This document shows positions 32,795-41,284 of a stretch of DNA of 64,000 bases, one piece after another. Below the pieces are notes generated by a model, which saw only the letters and a program-made list of their open reading frames with translations, was not told the origin of the DNA and did not search any database. The stretch comes from Lentzea albidocapillata (GTDB taxonomy: Bacteria; Actinomycetota; Actinomycetes; Mycobacteriales; Pseudonocardiaceae), in assembly GCF_000719115.1 (NCBI RefSeq), contig NZ_JOEA01000006.1, positions 124,001 to 188,000 on the forward strand. The letters are read 5' to 3'. Position 1 is the first letter of the stretch, and each line of letters begins with the position of its first letter. A program made the translations under genes and the position numbers.

Positions 32795-34632
32795 GCCCCG
32801 TGATCAAGACTCTCCTGATCGCCAACCGCGGCGAGATCGCCCGCCGGATCATCCGCACCTGTCGTGACAACGGAATCCGCACGGTCGCGGTGTTCTCCGA
32901 CCCGGACGCCGATTCGCCGCATGTTCGCGAGGCCGACTTCGCGGTGCGGTTGCCCGGCGCGTCACCGTCCGAGACCTACCTCCGTGCCGGCCTGCTGGTC
33001 GAGGCAGCGGTCAAGGCGGGCGCGGACGCCGTGCACCCCGGCTACGGATTCCTGTCCGAGAACGCCGATTTCGCGCGGAAGGTCCAGGCCGCGGGCCTGG
33101 CCTGGGTCGGCCCGGAACCGGACTCCATCGAGGCGATGGGCTCCAAGGTCGCCGCGAAGAAGCGAATGGCCGCCGCGGGTGTGCCGACGCTGCCGGAACT
33201 GGACCCGGAGACCGTCACCGAGTTCCCGGTGCTGATCAAGGCGTCGGCCGGCGGTGGTGGCCGCGGCATGCGGATCGTGCGCGAGAAGGCCGAGTTCGCC
33301 GACGCGCTGGCGAGTGCGCGGCGCGAGGCCGAGTCGGCGTTCGGCGACCCGACGGTGTTCTGCGAGCCGTTGCTGGAGCACGCTCGGCACGTCGAGGTGC
33401 AGATCCTCGCCGATACGCACGGCACGGTCTGGGCGCTCGGTGAACGCGAGTGCTCGATCCAGCGCAGGCACCAGAAGATCGTCGAGGAGTCGCCCAGCCC
33501 GGCGGTCACCGACGACGTGCGCAAGCGTTTGTTCGCCGCGGCGACGGCGGCGGCCGAGTCGATCGGGTACGTCGGCGCGGGCACCGTCGAGTTCATGCTG
33601 AAGGGCGAGGACTTCCACTTCCTGGAGGTCAACACGCGGCTGCAGGTCGAGCACCCGGTCACGGAGTTCGTCTACGGCGTCGACCTGGTCGAGTGGCAGC
33701 TGCGGATCGCCGAGGGTGCCAAGCTTCCGGTGGACGTGCCGGAACCGCGCGGTCACGCGATCGAGGTCCGCCTCTACGCCGAGGACCCGGCGAACGACTG
33801 GCGCCCGGCGAGCGGCACGCTGCACCGGTTCCACGTGCCCGGCGACGTCCGGCTCGACAGCGGTGTCGAGGACGGGTCCGTGGTCTCCGTGCACTACGAC
33901 CCGATGCTGGCCAAGGTGATCGCGTACGCGCCGACGCGCCGCGCGGCCGCCCGCAAGCTCGCGACGGCGTTGCAGAGCGCTCAGATCCACGGCCTGGTCA
34001 CGAACCGCGCACTGCTCGTGGACATCCTCGGCAACGAGGCTTTCCTCAACGGTGACACGCACACCGGCTTCCTGACCGAGCACGACTTCACCAGGACCGT
34101 TGACCCGCAACCGTTTGCGCTCGCGGCGGCACTGGCGAGCGCGGCCGGTCGCAGGATCGGGCACCTGCCGCTCGGCTGGCGCAACGTGCGTTCTCAGCAG
34201 CCGAAGGCGAAGTTCCTGTTCGGTGAGGAGCTGATCGAGGTCGAATACGACCCGAAGCAGGCGACTCCCGGAGTGGTCACGCTCGACTTGGACGGCGTGC
34301 GCACGCCGTTCAGCGTTGCCCGGTACGGCGATCTGGTCGAGGTCGACTCGCCGCGCGGCTCGGTATCGCTGAAGGTCGTGCCGCGCTTCCCCGAACCGGA
34401 GACCAAGCTCGCGCCCGGTGCGACCGTCGCCCCGATGCCAGGAACTGTTGTCAGGGTGTCGGTCCAGCAGGGCGATGTGGTCGAAGCCGGTGCCGAACTC
34501 CTGGTACTGGAGGCCATGAAGATGGAACACCGTGTGCTCGCGACCAGTGCGGGCACCGTCACCGAACTCCTCGTCTCGCAGGCACAGCAGGTCAACGCCG
34601 GCGACGTCCTGGCCGTAGTGGAGGAACTGTGA
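32791..34632 (+). CDS. Acyl-CoA carboxylase alpha subunit (biotin carboxylase + BCCP)
   Basis: The protein (about 613 residues) begins with a biotin carboxylase domain: IKTLLIANRGEIARRIIRTC, VHPGYGFLSENADFARK, the ATP-grasp KASAGGGGRGMRIV, ERECSIQRRHQKIVEESPSP, and FLEVNTRLQVEHPVTEFVYGVDLVEWQL. A linker domain follows, then a biotinyl domain with EAMKMEH at the C-terminus. With the beta subunit it carboxylates an unsaturated acyl-CoA. GTG at 32791 overlaps the previous stop in the way seen throughout this operon; GTG at 32800 is an equally good start. Confidence 0.94.
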   Translation: MSPVIKTLLIANRGEIARRIIRTCRDNGIRTVAVFSDPDADSPHVREADFAVRLPGASPSETYLRAGLLVEAAVKAGADAVHPGYGFLSENADFARKVQAAGLAWVGPEPDSIEAMGSKVAAKKRMAAAGVPTLPELDPETVTEFPVLIKASAGGGGRGMRIVREKAEFADALASARREAESAFGDPTVFCEPLLEHARHVEVQILADTHGTVWALGERECSIQRRHQKIVEESPSPAVTDDVRKRLFAAATAAAESIGYVGAGTVEFMLKGEDFHFLEVNTRLQVEHPVTEFVYGVDLVEWQLRIAEGAKLPVDVPEPRGHAIEVRLYAEDPANDWRPASGTLHRFHVPGDVRLDSGVEDGSVVSVHYDPMLAKVIAYAPTRRAAARKLATALQSAQIHGLVTNRALLVDILGNEAFLNGDTHTGFLTEHDFTRTVDPQPFALAAALASAAGRRIGHLPLGWRNVRSQQPKAKFLFGEELIEVEYDPKQATPGVVTLDLDGVRTPFSVARYGDLVEVDSPRGSVSLKVVPRFPEPETKLAPGATVAPMPGTVVRVSVQQGDVVEAGAELLVLEAMKMEHRVLATSAGTVTELLVSQAQQVNAGDVLAVVEEL

Positions 34633-35768
34633 GCTTCGTCGAGTCCGAAGAGCGGATCGCGCTGCGCAAGGCCGTCGCCGAGTTCGGCGCCCAGTACGGC
34701 CACGACTACTTCATCGCCAAGTCCAGGGCGGGGGAGAAGACCACCGAACTGTGGGAGGAGGCCGGCAAGCTCGGCTACCTCGGCGTGGCCGTGCCGGAGG
34801 AGTACGGCGGCGGTGGCGGCGGCATCGGTGACCTGGCGGCGGTGTGCGAGGAGCTGGCGGCGGCGGGATGTCCGTTGCTGCTCATGGTGGTCTCGCCCGC
34901 GATCTGCGCCACGGTGATCGCGCGGTTCGGCACCGAGGAGCAGAAGTCGAAGTGGCTGCCCGGTTTCGCTGCCGGCACGCTCAAGATGGCGTTCGCGATC
35001 ACCGAGCCGGACGCGGGTTCCAACTCGCACAAGCTGAAGACCCACGTCAAGCGCGACGGTGAGGACTGGATCCTCAAGGGCACCAAGACCTACATCTCCG
35101 GCGTCGACGAGGTCGACGCCGTGCTCGTGGTCGCGATCCAGAAGACCGGGCCGGTGCTCGTGGTCGTGCCGACGAACTCCGAGGGCTTTACCTGGCACCA
35201 GATCGAGATGGACCTGGTGGCGCCGGAGAAGCAGTTCACGTTGTTCTTCGACGATGTCAGGCTGCCCTCGGACGCTGTGGTCGGCTCCCCGGACCAGGGG
35301 CTGCTGCAGGTCTTCGCCGGCCTCAACCCCGAACGGATCATGGGCGCGAGCATGGCGACGGGCTCCGCCCGCCTCGCGATCGGCAAGGCCGTCTCCTACG
35401 CCCAGCAGCGTCAGGTGTGGGACAGCCCGATCGGCGCGCACCAGGGCCTCTCGCACCCCCTGGCGAAGATCCACATCGAGATCGAGCTGGCCAGGCTGAT
35501 GACGCAGAAGGCCGCCGCGCTCTACGACTCCGGCCGTGACAAGGAGTCAGGTGAGGCCGCGAACATGGCCAAGTACGCGGCGGGCGAGGCCATCGCGGCC
35601 GCGGTCGACCAGGCCATCCAGACGCACGGCGGCAACGGGCTGAGCTCCGAGTTCGGACTGGCGTCGATGCTCGGCATGTCCCGGTTGTCCCGGATCGCGC
35701 CGGTCTCGCGGGAGATGGTGCTCAACTTCGTCGCACAAAACTCGCTGAAGCTCCCGCGCTCGTACTGA
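34629..35768 (+). CDS. Acyl-CoA dehydrogenase (AtuD-like position)
   Basis: The 379-residue flavoprotein starts at a GTG overlapping the carboxylase stop. It shows LGYLGVAVPEEYGG, the FAD-binding MAFAITEPDAGSNSHKL and ILKGTKTYISGVDEVDAVLVVA, RIMGASMATGSARLAIGKAVSYAQQRQVW and the C-terminal DQAIQTHGGNGLSSEFGLASML. It belongs to the family of citronellyl-CoA and other branched acyl-CoA dehydrogenases, but substrate preference cannot be read from sequence. It ends the operon; the following hydrolase gene is 13 bp away and may still be co-transcribed. Confidence 0.9.
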   Translation: MSFVESEERIALRKAVAEFGAQYGHDYFIAKSRAGEKTTELWEEAGKLGYLGVAVPEEYGGGGGGIGDLAAVCEELAAAGCPLLLMVVSPAICATVIARFGTEEQKSKWLPGFAAGTLKMAFAITEPDAGSNSHKLKTHVKRDGEDWILKGTKTYISGVDEVDAVLVVAIQKTGPVLVVVPTNSEGFTWHQIEMDLVAPEKQFTLFFDDVRLPSDAVVGSPDQGLLQVFAGLNPERIMGASMATGSARLAIGKAVSYAQQRQVWDSPIGAHQGLSHPLAKIHIEIELARLMTQKAAALYDSGRDKESGEAANMAKYAAGEAIAAAVDQAIQTHGGNGLSSEFGLASMLGMSRLSRIAPVSREMVLNFVAQNSLKLPRSY

Positions 35769-35781
35769 CACACTGCGGGAC

Positions 35782-36585
35782 ATGGGGACTTTCACGAACG
35801 CGGACGGGCTCGGCCTCGCCTACCACGGTGGGGCCGGGGACCCGCTGATCTGCCTGCCGGGCGGGCCGATGCAGGATTCGTCGTACCTGGGCGGGTTGCC
35901 GCTGGACGACGTGATCAGGCTGGACCTGCGCGGCACGGGCGAGTCGGAGAAAGCGGACGACTACCGCGTCGATCATCAGGTCGGCGACGTCGAGGCGCTC
36001 CGGCGGCACCTGGGCCTGGAGAAGATGCGGCTGCTCGGCCACTCCGCCGGTGGCACCCTGGCGATCCTCTACGCGGCGCGCTTTCCCCGGCATGTCGAGG
36101 AACTCGTGCTCGTCGCGCCCAGTCCGCGAGTGGTGGGCATCGACGTCACCGACGACGATCGCCGCGAAGTCGCTCTGCGGCGCAGTGGGGAACCCTGGTA
36201 CGCCGAGGCAATCAAGGGGTTCGAGGAGATCTGGGCCGGCGACTTCTCCGACGAGGCGTTCGCGAAGATCGCCCCGTTCCACCACGGGCGCTGGGATGAC
36301 GCGGCGCGGGCGCTGGAGGACCACCCGTCCAACGACGACGCCGCCCGCGAGTACTACGCCGAGGGTGCGTTCGACACCGGGCAGGTGCGGGCCGGGCTCG
36401 CGAACCTCGACGTGCCAACGCTTTTCGTCGTGGGCGAGCACGACGTGGCTCTGCCGCCCAAGCGCGCGCGGGAGTATGCGGACCTGTTCCCACGCACGCG
36501 GTTCGTGGTGCAGCCCGGTGCCGGTCACTTCCCCTGGGTGGACGACCCCGAGGCGTTCGCGGCGACGGTCCAGCGCATCCCGTAG
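35782..36585 (+). CDS. Alpha/beta hydrolase (proline iminopeptidase-like)
   Basis: The 267-residue protein has the oxyanion segment LICLPGGPMQDSSYL, the nucleophile elbow LLGHSAGGTLA, the acid in VVGEHDVALPP and the catalytic His in QPGAGHFPWVDDPEAF. DLRGTGESEKADDYR is typical of the S33/iminopeptidase branch. It probably hydrolyses an ester or peptide bond. It may belong to the acyl-CoA operon, being 13 bp downstream. Its last 61 bp overlap the 3' end of the convergent HTH gene. Confidence 0.85.
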   Translation: MGTFTNADGLGLAYHGGAGDPLICLPGGPMQDSSYLGGLPLDDVIRLDLRGTGESEKADDYRVDHQVGDVEALRRHLGLEKMRLLGHSAGGTLAILYAARFPRHVEELVLVAPSPRVVGIDVTDDDRREVALRRSGEPWYAEAIKGFEEIWAGDFSDEAFAKIAPFHHGRWDDAARALEDHPSNDDAAREYYAEGAFDTGQVRAGLANLDVPTLFVVGEHDVALPPKRAREYADLFPRTRFVVQPGAGHFPWVDDPEAFAATVQRIP

Positions 36586-37430
36586 AGACCGGGACCGAAG
36601 TCGAGCGCGGCGGCGTGCGCGTAGCCCCCGTCGTCCACCGGGGCGGGGCGGGCGCCGCCGTGCATTTCCGTTCCGGCCGGGCCGGACGAGAATTGTTCGC
36701 AGGAGGCGGGCGGGGACCCGTCCGCGAATTTGATCTCCAGCACGTAGTCGTGCACGCGGTCGCCGAACCGCCGGAAATGCGTGTGCTCGACAGTCGGATG
36801 TGGATAGATCAATTCGTACTCGATCGCGATCGAGTCGCCGGCGGAGATCGGTTCGTCGAACAACATCTCCGCGACGAGCACGCCGTTCGTGCGTTCCCTG
36901 GCGATCCGGCCGACCCGGCAGGAACGGACGGCCGTGAGCGCGGGCTGTGCGGAACCCGTTTCCTGGCAAAGGATCCAGCGGTCCACACCGGCGGTGCTCG
37001 CCTGCATGACCTGCCGTGACCGGATGCCGCGCACGCCGCCGCAGGGCGCGACGTCGACCCGGTCGTGCTGGGCGGTCAGCACCAGCCCGGAACCGTCCCA
37101 CGCGGCCCGTGAGTCCTGCTCCCGCCTGCGGGAACGGCCACGCGGCCGGGGCGGCCCCAGCAGGCGGCTCAGGGCGGCCGGGGGCAGCCCGAGCACGTCC
37201 TCCAGGTGCGCCAGCGCCATCAGCGACTCGGGTCGCTCGGGTCTGCGCCGGCCCGACTGCCAGTAGCTCAGCGCCGTCACGCTGATCGGCGCGCCCCGCA
37301 CCTTCAGGCGGTGCTGCAGCCGTTCCAGACTGAGTCCCCGAACCTGGATCGCGACCCGCAACGCGTCCGCGAACGGACCCGTCACGAGAAGGTCGGCGAG
37401 CTCCTCGCGCGGTGGGTAAATCGTGAGCAT
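36525..37430 (-). CDS. Helix-turn-helix regulator-like protein, unknown function
   Basis: The 301-residue protein has an N-terminal HTH-like region (LADLLVTGPFADALRVAIQVRGLSLERLQHRLKVRGAPISVTALSYWQSGRRRP) that reads like an XRE/Cro domain with a long loop. A helical segment DVLGLPPAALSRLLG and a basic linker follow. The C-terminal part (~130-300) is beta-rich, with DSIAIEYELIYPHPTVEHTHFRRFGDRVHDYVLEIKF and a closing FGPGLYGMRWTV. This type is seen in Pseudonocardiales but no function is established. It is convergent with the hydrolase gene and lies upstream of, and divergent from, the subtilase array. Confidence 0.7.
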   Translation of the reverse strand: MLTIYPPREELADLLVTGPFADALRVAIQVRGLSLERLQHRLKVRGAPISVTALSYWQSGRRRPERPESLMALAHLEDVLGLPPAALSRLLGPPRPRGRSRRREQDSRAAWDGSGLVLTAQHDRVDVAPCGGVRGIRSRQVMQASTAGVDRWILCQETGSAQPALTAVRSCRVGRIARERTNGVLVAEMLFDEPISAGDSIAIEYELIYPHPTVEHTHFRRFGDRVHDYVLEIKFADGSPPASCEQFSSGPAGTEMHGGARPAPVDDGGYAHAAALDFGPGLYGMRWTVAANASGSSTQGK

Positions 37431-37610
37431 CCACTCCTCCGTTTCACGGAGTCAAGCTCGGAAGGCTATCGGCAGCAAAGGGAACGCGGTACAGCCGATC
37501 GGCGGTTTTGTCCCGGTTCGAAACTCGGCAGGTTCAGATCTCGGGACTATTACGCCGCCAATAGCCCCGGTCAGGTTCCTGAGCATCCCTGCGACGAACA
37601 GGACTGCACA

Positions 37611-38771
37611 ATGCGCAAGACTGCAACTCTGCTGGGCTCGGCGGTCATGATCGCCGCGTTCGCGGCACCGGCCACCGCCGCGGCAGGCGAGATCCGCGTC
37701 TCGCCCGGTGAGAACATCGCCGGCAGCTTCATCGTGAAGCTGAAGGACAACGGGGTCACCGCGAGCGCGCAGACTCTCGGTTCCCGGTTCGGCGGTCAGG
37801 TCGGGCACGTCTACGACACGGTCTTCCAGGGCTTCTCGGTCAGGATGAGCGACGCGCAGGCGCGCAGACTGGCCGCTGACCCCTCGGTCGAGTACGTCGA
37901 ACGCGACCAGGTCGTCAGCATCCAGGCCACGCAGGTCAACCCGCCGTCGTGGGGGCTCGACCGGATCGACCAGCGCAACCTGCCGCTCGACCGGCGCTAC
38001 ACCTACAACAGCACCGGCTCCGGCGTGAACGCCTACATCATCGACACCGGTGTCCGCATCACGCACCGCGACTTCGGCGGCCGTGCGAAGAACGGCTACG
38101 ACTTCGTGGACAACGACGCCGTCGCGCAGGACGGCAACGGGCACGGCACGCACGTCGCCGGCACCGTCGCGGGCACGCTGCACGGTGTCGCGAAGCAGGC
38201 GAACATCATCGGCGTCCGCGTGCTGAACAACTCCGGCTCCGGCACCATCGCCGGTGTCGTCGCCGGCGTGAACTGGGTGGCGTCGAACCACGTCAAGCCC
38301 GCTGTCGCCAACATGTCGCTCGGCGGCGGCGCCAACACCTCGCTCGACAACGCCGTGTCCGGCGCGATCACGCGCGGCGTGACGTTCGCCGTCGCGGCGG
38401 GCAACTCCAACACGAACGCGGCGAACACCTCGCCCGCGCGCGTGGCGGCGGCGCTGACCGTGGGCTCCACCGAGCGCACCGACGCCCGCTCCTCCTTCTC
38501 CAACTACGGCCCCGTGGTGGACGTCTTCGCGCCCGGCGGTGGCATCACATCCACGTGGCACACCAGTGACACGGCCACGAACACCATCTCCGGCACCTCG
38601 ATGGCGGCGCCGCACGTCGCCGGCGTGGTGGCCCGCTACCTGCAGGGCAACCGGAACGTGACGCCCGCGCAGGTAGCGACCGCGATCACGACCAACGCCA
38701 CCAACGGCAAGGTGACCAACCCCGGACCGAACACGACCACGAGGCTCCTGTACTGGGCCCCGACCAGCTGA
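37611..38771 (+). CDS. Secreted subtilase (S8 family) with I9 propeptide, copy 1
   Basis: The 386-residue protein has a signal peptide ([25 protein letters not shown]). An inhibitor I9-type propeptide follows ([11 protein letters not shown] to [10 protein letters not shown]), then a proteinase K-like catalytic domain starting [16 protein letters not shown]. The catalytic Asp is in YIIDTGV, His in [11 protein letters not shown], oxyanion Asn in VAAGNSN and Ser in [11 protein letters not shown]. No C-terminal binding domain is present. The start and spacing CAGGACTGCACAATG resemble the leader of copy 3. It is the first of three tandem paralogues. Confidence 0.95.
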   Translation: MRKTATLLGSAVMIAAFAAPATAAAGEIRVSPGENIAGSFIVKLKDNGVTASAQTLGSRFGGQVGHVYDTVFQGFSVRMSDAQARRLAADPSVEYVERDQVVSIQATQVNPPSWGLDRIDQRNLPLDRRYTYNSTGSGVNAYIIDTGVRITHRDFGGRAKNGYDFVDNDAVAQDGNGHGTHVAGTVAGTLHGVAKQANIIGVRVLNNSGSGTIAGVVAGVNWVASNHVKPAVANMSLGGGANTSLDNAVSGAITRGVTFAVAAGNSNTNAANTSPARVAAALTVGSTERTDARSSFSNYGPVVDVFAPGGGITSTWHTSDTATNTISGTSMAAPHVAGVVARYLQGNRNVTPAQVATAITTNATNGKVTNPGPNTTTRLLYWAPTS

Positions 38772-38790
38772 GCGCAGCCCTGAGATGTGC

Positions 38791-38817
38791 GGCCCCGGTT
38801 CCCTGCGAGCCGGGGCC
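38791..38817 (+). terminator. Terminator after subtilase copy 1
   Basis: GGCCCCGG (38791-38798) and CCGGGGCC (38810-38817) form a perfect 8-bp stem with an 11-nt loop, followed by GTTTTCCC. It lies 19 bp after the stop of copy 1 and ends shortly before the leader of copy 2, so the copies probably have separate transcripts. Confidence 0.75.
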
Positions 38818-38848
38818 GTTTTCCCTGCGAAAGAAAGGAAGTCTGCCC

Positions 38849-39922
38849 GTGAGAGCCCTGCTGGCAGTCGCCGCACTCGCGGCAACGGTCGTGGTCGCCC
38901 CGGCGTCCGCGGCCACGTCGTCGTACATCGTCGTGCTGAAGGACGGCACGGTGTCATCGTTCAACGTCGCCGTCGAGCACAGGTATTCGAGTGTCTTGAA
39001 CGGTTTCAGTGCCCGGCTGACATCGGCACAGGTCAAGGCCCTGAAGGCCGACTCGAACGTGTCCTTTGTGGAGCGTGACGGCATCGTGCACGCCAACAGC
39101 GTCCAGCTCAACCCGCCGTGGGGCCTGGACCGCATCGACCAGCGCGCGTTGCCGCTCGACCAGCGCTACGCGTACACCACCACCGGCCGTGGTGTGAACA
39201 TCTATGTGATCGACACCGGCCTCCGCGTGACGCATGCGGACTTCGGCGGCCGGGCGCGCAACGGCTGGGACACCGTCGACAACGACGCGGTCGCCCAGGA
39301 CGACAACGGCCACGGCACGCACGTCGCCGGCATCGCGGCGGGCACGAAGCACGGCGTCGCCAAGCAGGCGACGGTGTGGGGCGTGCGTGTGCTGAACGGG
39401 TCGGGTTCCGGCACGATCTCCGGTGTCATCGCGGGCGTCGACTGGGTGACGCGCAATGCCGTGAAACCCGCGGTGGCGAACATGTCGTTGGGCGGCGGTG
39501 CTTCCGTTGCGCTGGACACGGCGGTGAAGAAGTCGATCGACTCCGGTGTCTCGTACACCGTCGCGGCGGGAGGCAGCAACACCGACCCGGTGAACTCGTC
39601 GCCGCAACGGGTTTCGGCCGCGATCTGCGTGGGCGCGTTGACGCAGAACGACACCAAGGCCTCGTCGTCGAACTTCGGGCCCCTGGTGGACATCTGGGCT
39701 CCGGGCGTGAGCATTCCCTCGGCCTGGAACACTTCCGACACGGCGACCGCGACGCTGAGCGGTTCGTCCATGGCCGCACCGCACGCGGCCGGTGTCGCGG
39801 CCCGGTTCCTGGAACGCAACCGCGCCGCCACGCCCGCGCAGGTCGAGCGCGCGCTGGTTACCACGGGCACTCCGGGGACGCCACCCGTCAGTCGTATCCT
39901 CTACTGGCCGCCATTCCTGTGA
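38849..39922 (+). CDS. Secreted subtilase (S8 family), copy 2, altered oxyanion residue
   Basis: The 357-residue protein (GTG start, AAGGAAG upstream) has a signal peptide ([22 protein letters not shown]), a short I9-type propeptide ([11 protein letters not shown] to [10 protein letters not shown]) and the proteinase K-like domain. Asp (YVIDTGL), His ([10 protein letters not shown]) and Ser ([11 protein letters not shown]) of the triad are present. However, the oxyanion-hole Asn is replaced: the motif reads VAAGGSN (Gly242, codon 39572-39574) where copies 1 and 3 have VAAGNSN. Activity may be lowered or changed. The propeptide is shorter than in the other copies. Confidence 0.92.
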   Translation: MRALLAVAALAATVVVAPASAATSSYIVVLKDGTVSSFNVAVEHRYSSVLNGFSARLTSAQVKALKADSNVSFVERDGIVHANSVQLNPPWGLDRIDQRALPLDQRYAYTTTGRGVNIYVIDTGLRVTHADFGGRARNGWDTVDNDAVAQDDNGHGTHVAGIAAGTKHGVAKQATVWGVRVLNGSGSGTISGVIAGVDWVTRNAVKPAVANMSLGGGASVALDTAVKKSIDSGVSYTVAAGGSNTDPVNSSPQRVSAAICVGALTQNDTKASSSNFGPLVDIWAPGVSIPSAWNTSDTATATLSGSSMAAPHAAGVAARFLERNRAATPAQVERALVTTGTPGTPPVSRILYWPPFL

Positions 39923-39971
39923 AAGGTCAATTGTTCGGCAATACAAGTGCGTCCTAATCCGTAGGACACCC

Positions 39972-40000
39972 TTGGCAGGAACCGGATCTCTCCATAACGT
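39972..40000 (+). promoter_or_regulatory. Candidate promoter of subtilase copy 3
   Basis: TTGGCA (39972-39977) and TAACGT (39995-40000) are separated by 17 bp and resemble -35 and -10 elements of the main sigma factor (TTGACA and TAnnnT). The start codon is about 40 bp further on. A small inverted repeat, GTCCTA-N5-TAGGAC (39951-39967), lies just upstream. Confidence 0.4.
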
Positions 40001-40041
40001 CGAAAGCGCTTCGTTCCCCTGCAAAGAACGGAATGCACATC

Positions 40042-41211
40042 ATGACGCGAAAGATCCGGTTCCTGGCCGGTGCCGGCGCGGCGACTCTCGCCATGTCGGT
40101 TCTGATGGTTCCCAACGCCTCCGCAGCGGTTGGCGAGGTGCTGTCGCTCAACTCCCCGGAGAAGATCGCCGGCAGCTTCATCGTGAAGCTGAAGGAAGGC
40201 AAGACGAACGGGCACGCCCTCGCTTCCCGTTTCGGCGGCTCGGTAGAGCGCGAGTACAAGACCTTCGGCGGCTTCAACGTGAAGCTGACCGAGAAGCAGG
40301 CCAAGCGCCTGGCCGCCGACCCGTCGGTGGACTTCGTGGAGGCCGACCAGGTCGTCCACACGCAGGCGACGCAGACGAACCCGCCGTCGTGGGGTCTCGA
40401 CCGCATCGACCAGCGCAACCTGCCGCTGAACCAGTCCTACAGCTACACCTCGACCGGTTCCGGCGTGACGGCGTACGTCATCGACACCGGCGTCCGCGTC
40501 AGCCACTCGACGTTCGGTGGCCGCGCCACCAACGGCCGTGACTTCGTGGACAATGACAACGTTGCCCAGGACGGCAACGGCCACGGCACGCACGTCGCCG
40601 GCACCATCGCGGGCTCGCAGTACGGCGTCGCGAAGGCCGCGAGGATCGTCGCCGTCCGCGTGCTCGACAACAACGGCTCCGGCACCCTCGCCGGTGTCGC
40701 GGCCGGCATCGACTGGGTGGGCGCCAACGCCGTCAAGCCGGCCGTCGCCAACCTGTCGCTGGGCGGCGGCGCCAACGCCACCCTCGACACGGCCGTCCGC
40801 AACGCCGTCGCCAAGGGCGTCACGTTCGCCGTGGCCGCGGGCAACTCCAACGCCAACGCGTCCGGCTTCTCGCCGGCCCGCGTGACCGAGGCGATCACGG
40901 TCGGCTCCACCGACCGCAACGACGCCCGCTCGTCGTTCTCGAACTACGGCTCGGTGCTCGACATCTTCGCCCCGGGCCGCGACATCACGTCGTCCTGGCA
41001 CACCTCCGACAGCGCCACCAGCACCATCTCGGGCACGTCGATGGCCGCCCCGCACGTCGCGGGTGCCGCCGCTCGCTACCTCTCGACGAACCGCGCGGCG
41101 ACGCCGGCCCAGGTCGCCTCGTACCTGGTCGGGCAGTCGACGCCGGCGAAGGTGACGAACCCGGGCACCGGTTCGCCGAACCGCCTGCTGTACCTCGCGC
41201 CGTCCGCGTGA
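40042..41211 (+). CDS. Secreted subtilase (S8 family) with I9 propeptide, copy 3
   Basis: The start is set at ATG 40042 (MTRKIRFLAGAGAATLAMSV), 9 bp after CGGA. The ATG at 40033 would touch that site, and alignment of the leader with copy 1 also favours 40042. The 389-residue protein has a signal peptide ending ASAA, an I9 propeptide ([11 protein letters not shown] to FVEADQVVHT) and the catalytic domain. Asp (YVIDTGV), His ([11 protein letters not shown]), oxyanion Asn (VAAGNSN) and Ser ([11 protein letters not shown]) are intact. It is closest to copy 1. A strong terminator follows. Confidence 0.95.
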   Translation: MTRKIRFLAGAGAATLAMSVLMVPNASAAVGEVLSLNSPEKIAGSFIVKLKEGKTNGHALASRFGGSVEREYKTFGGFNVKLTEKQAKRLAADPSVDFVEADQVVHTQATQTNPPSWGLDRIDQRNLPLNQSYSYTSTGSGVTAYVIDTGVRVSHSTFGGRATNGRDFVDNDNVAQDGNGHGTHVAGTIAGSQYGVAKAARIVAVRVLDNNGSGTLAGVAAGIDWVGANAVKPAVANLSLGGGANATLDTAVRNAVAKGVTFAVAAGNSNANASGFSPARVTEAITVGSTDRNDARSSFSNYGSVLDIFAPGRDITSSWHTSDSATSTISGTSMAAPHVAGAAARYLSTNRAATPAQVASYLVGQSTPAKVTNPGTGSPNRLLYLAPSA

Positions 41212-41242
41212 GCTGAGCACTGAGTACAGCGCCTGATCGATC

Positions 41243-41266
41243 GGGCCGCGACTCCGGTCGCGGCCC
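41243..41266 (+). terminator. Terminator after subtilase copy 3
   Basis: GGGCCGCGAC (41243-41252) and GTCGCGGCCC (41257-41266) form a perfect 10-bp stem with a 4-nt loop, followed by TTTCC. It lies 31 bp after the stop of copy 3 and closes the subtilase array. Confidence 0.88.
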
Positions 41267-41284
41267 TTTCCTATTGTTGGGTAC

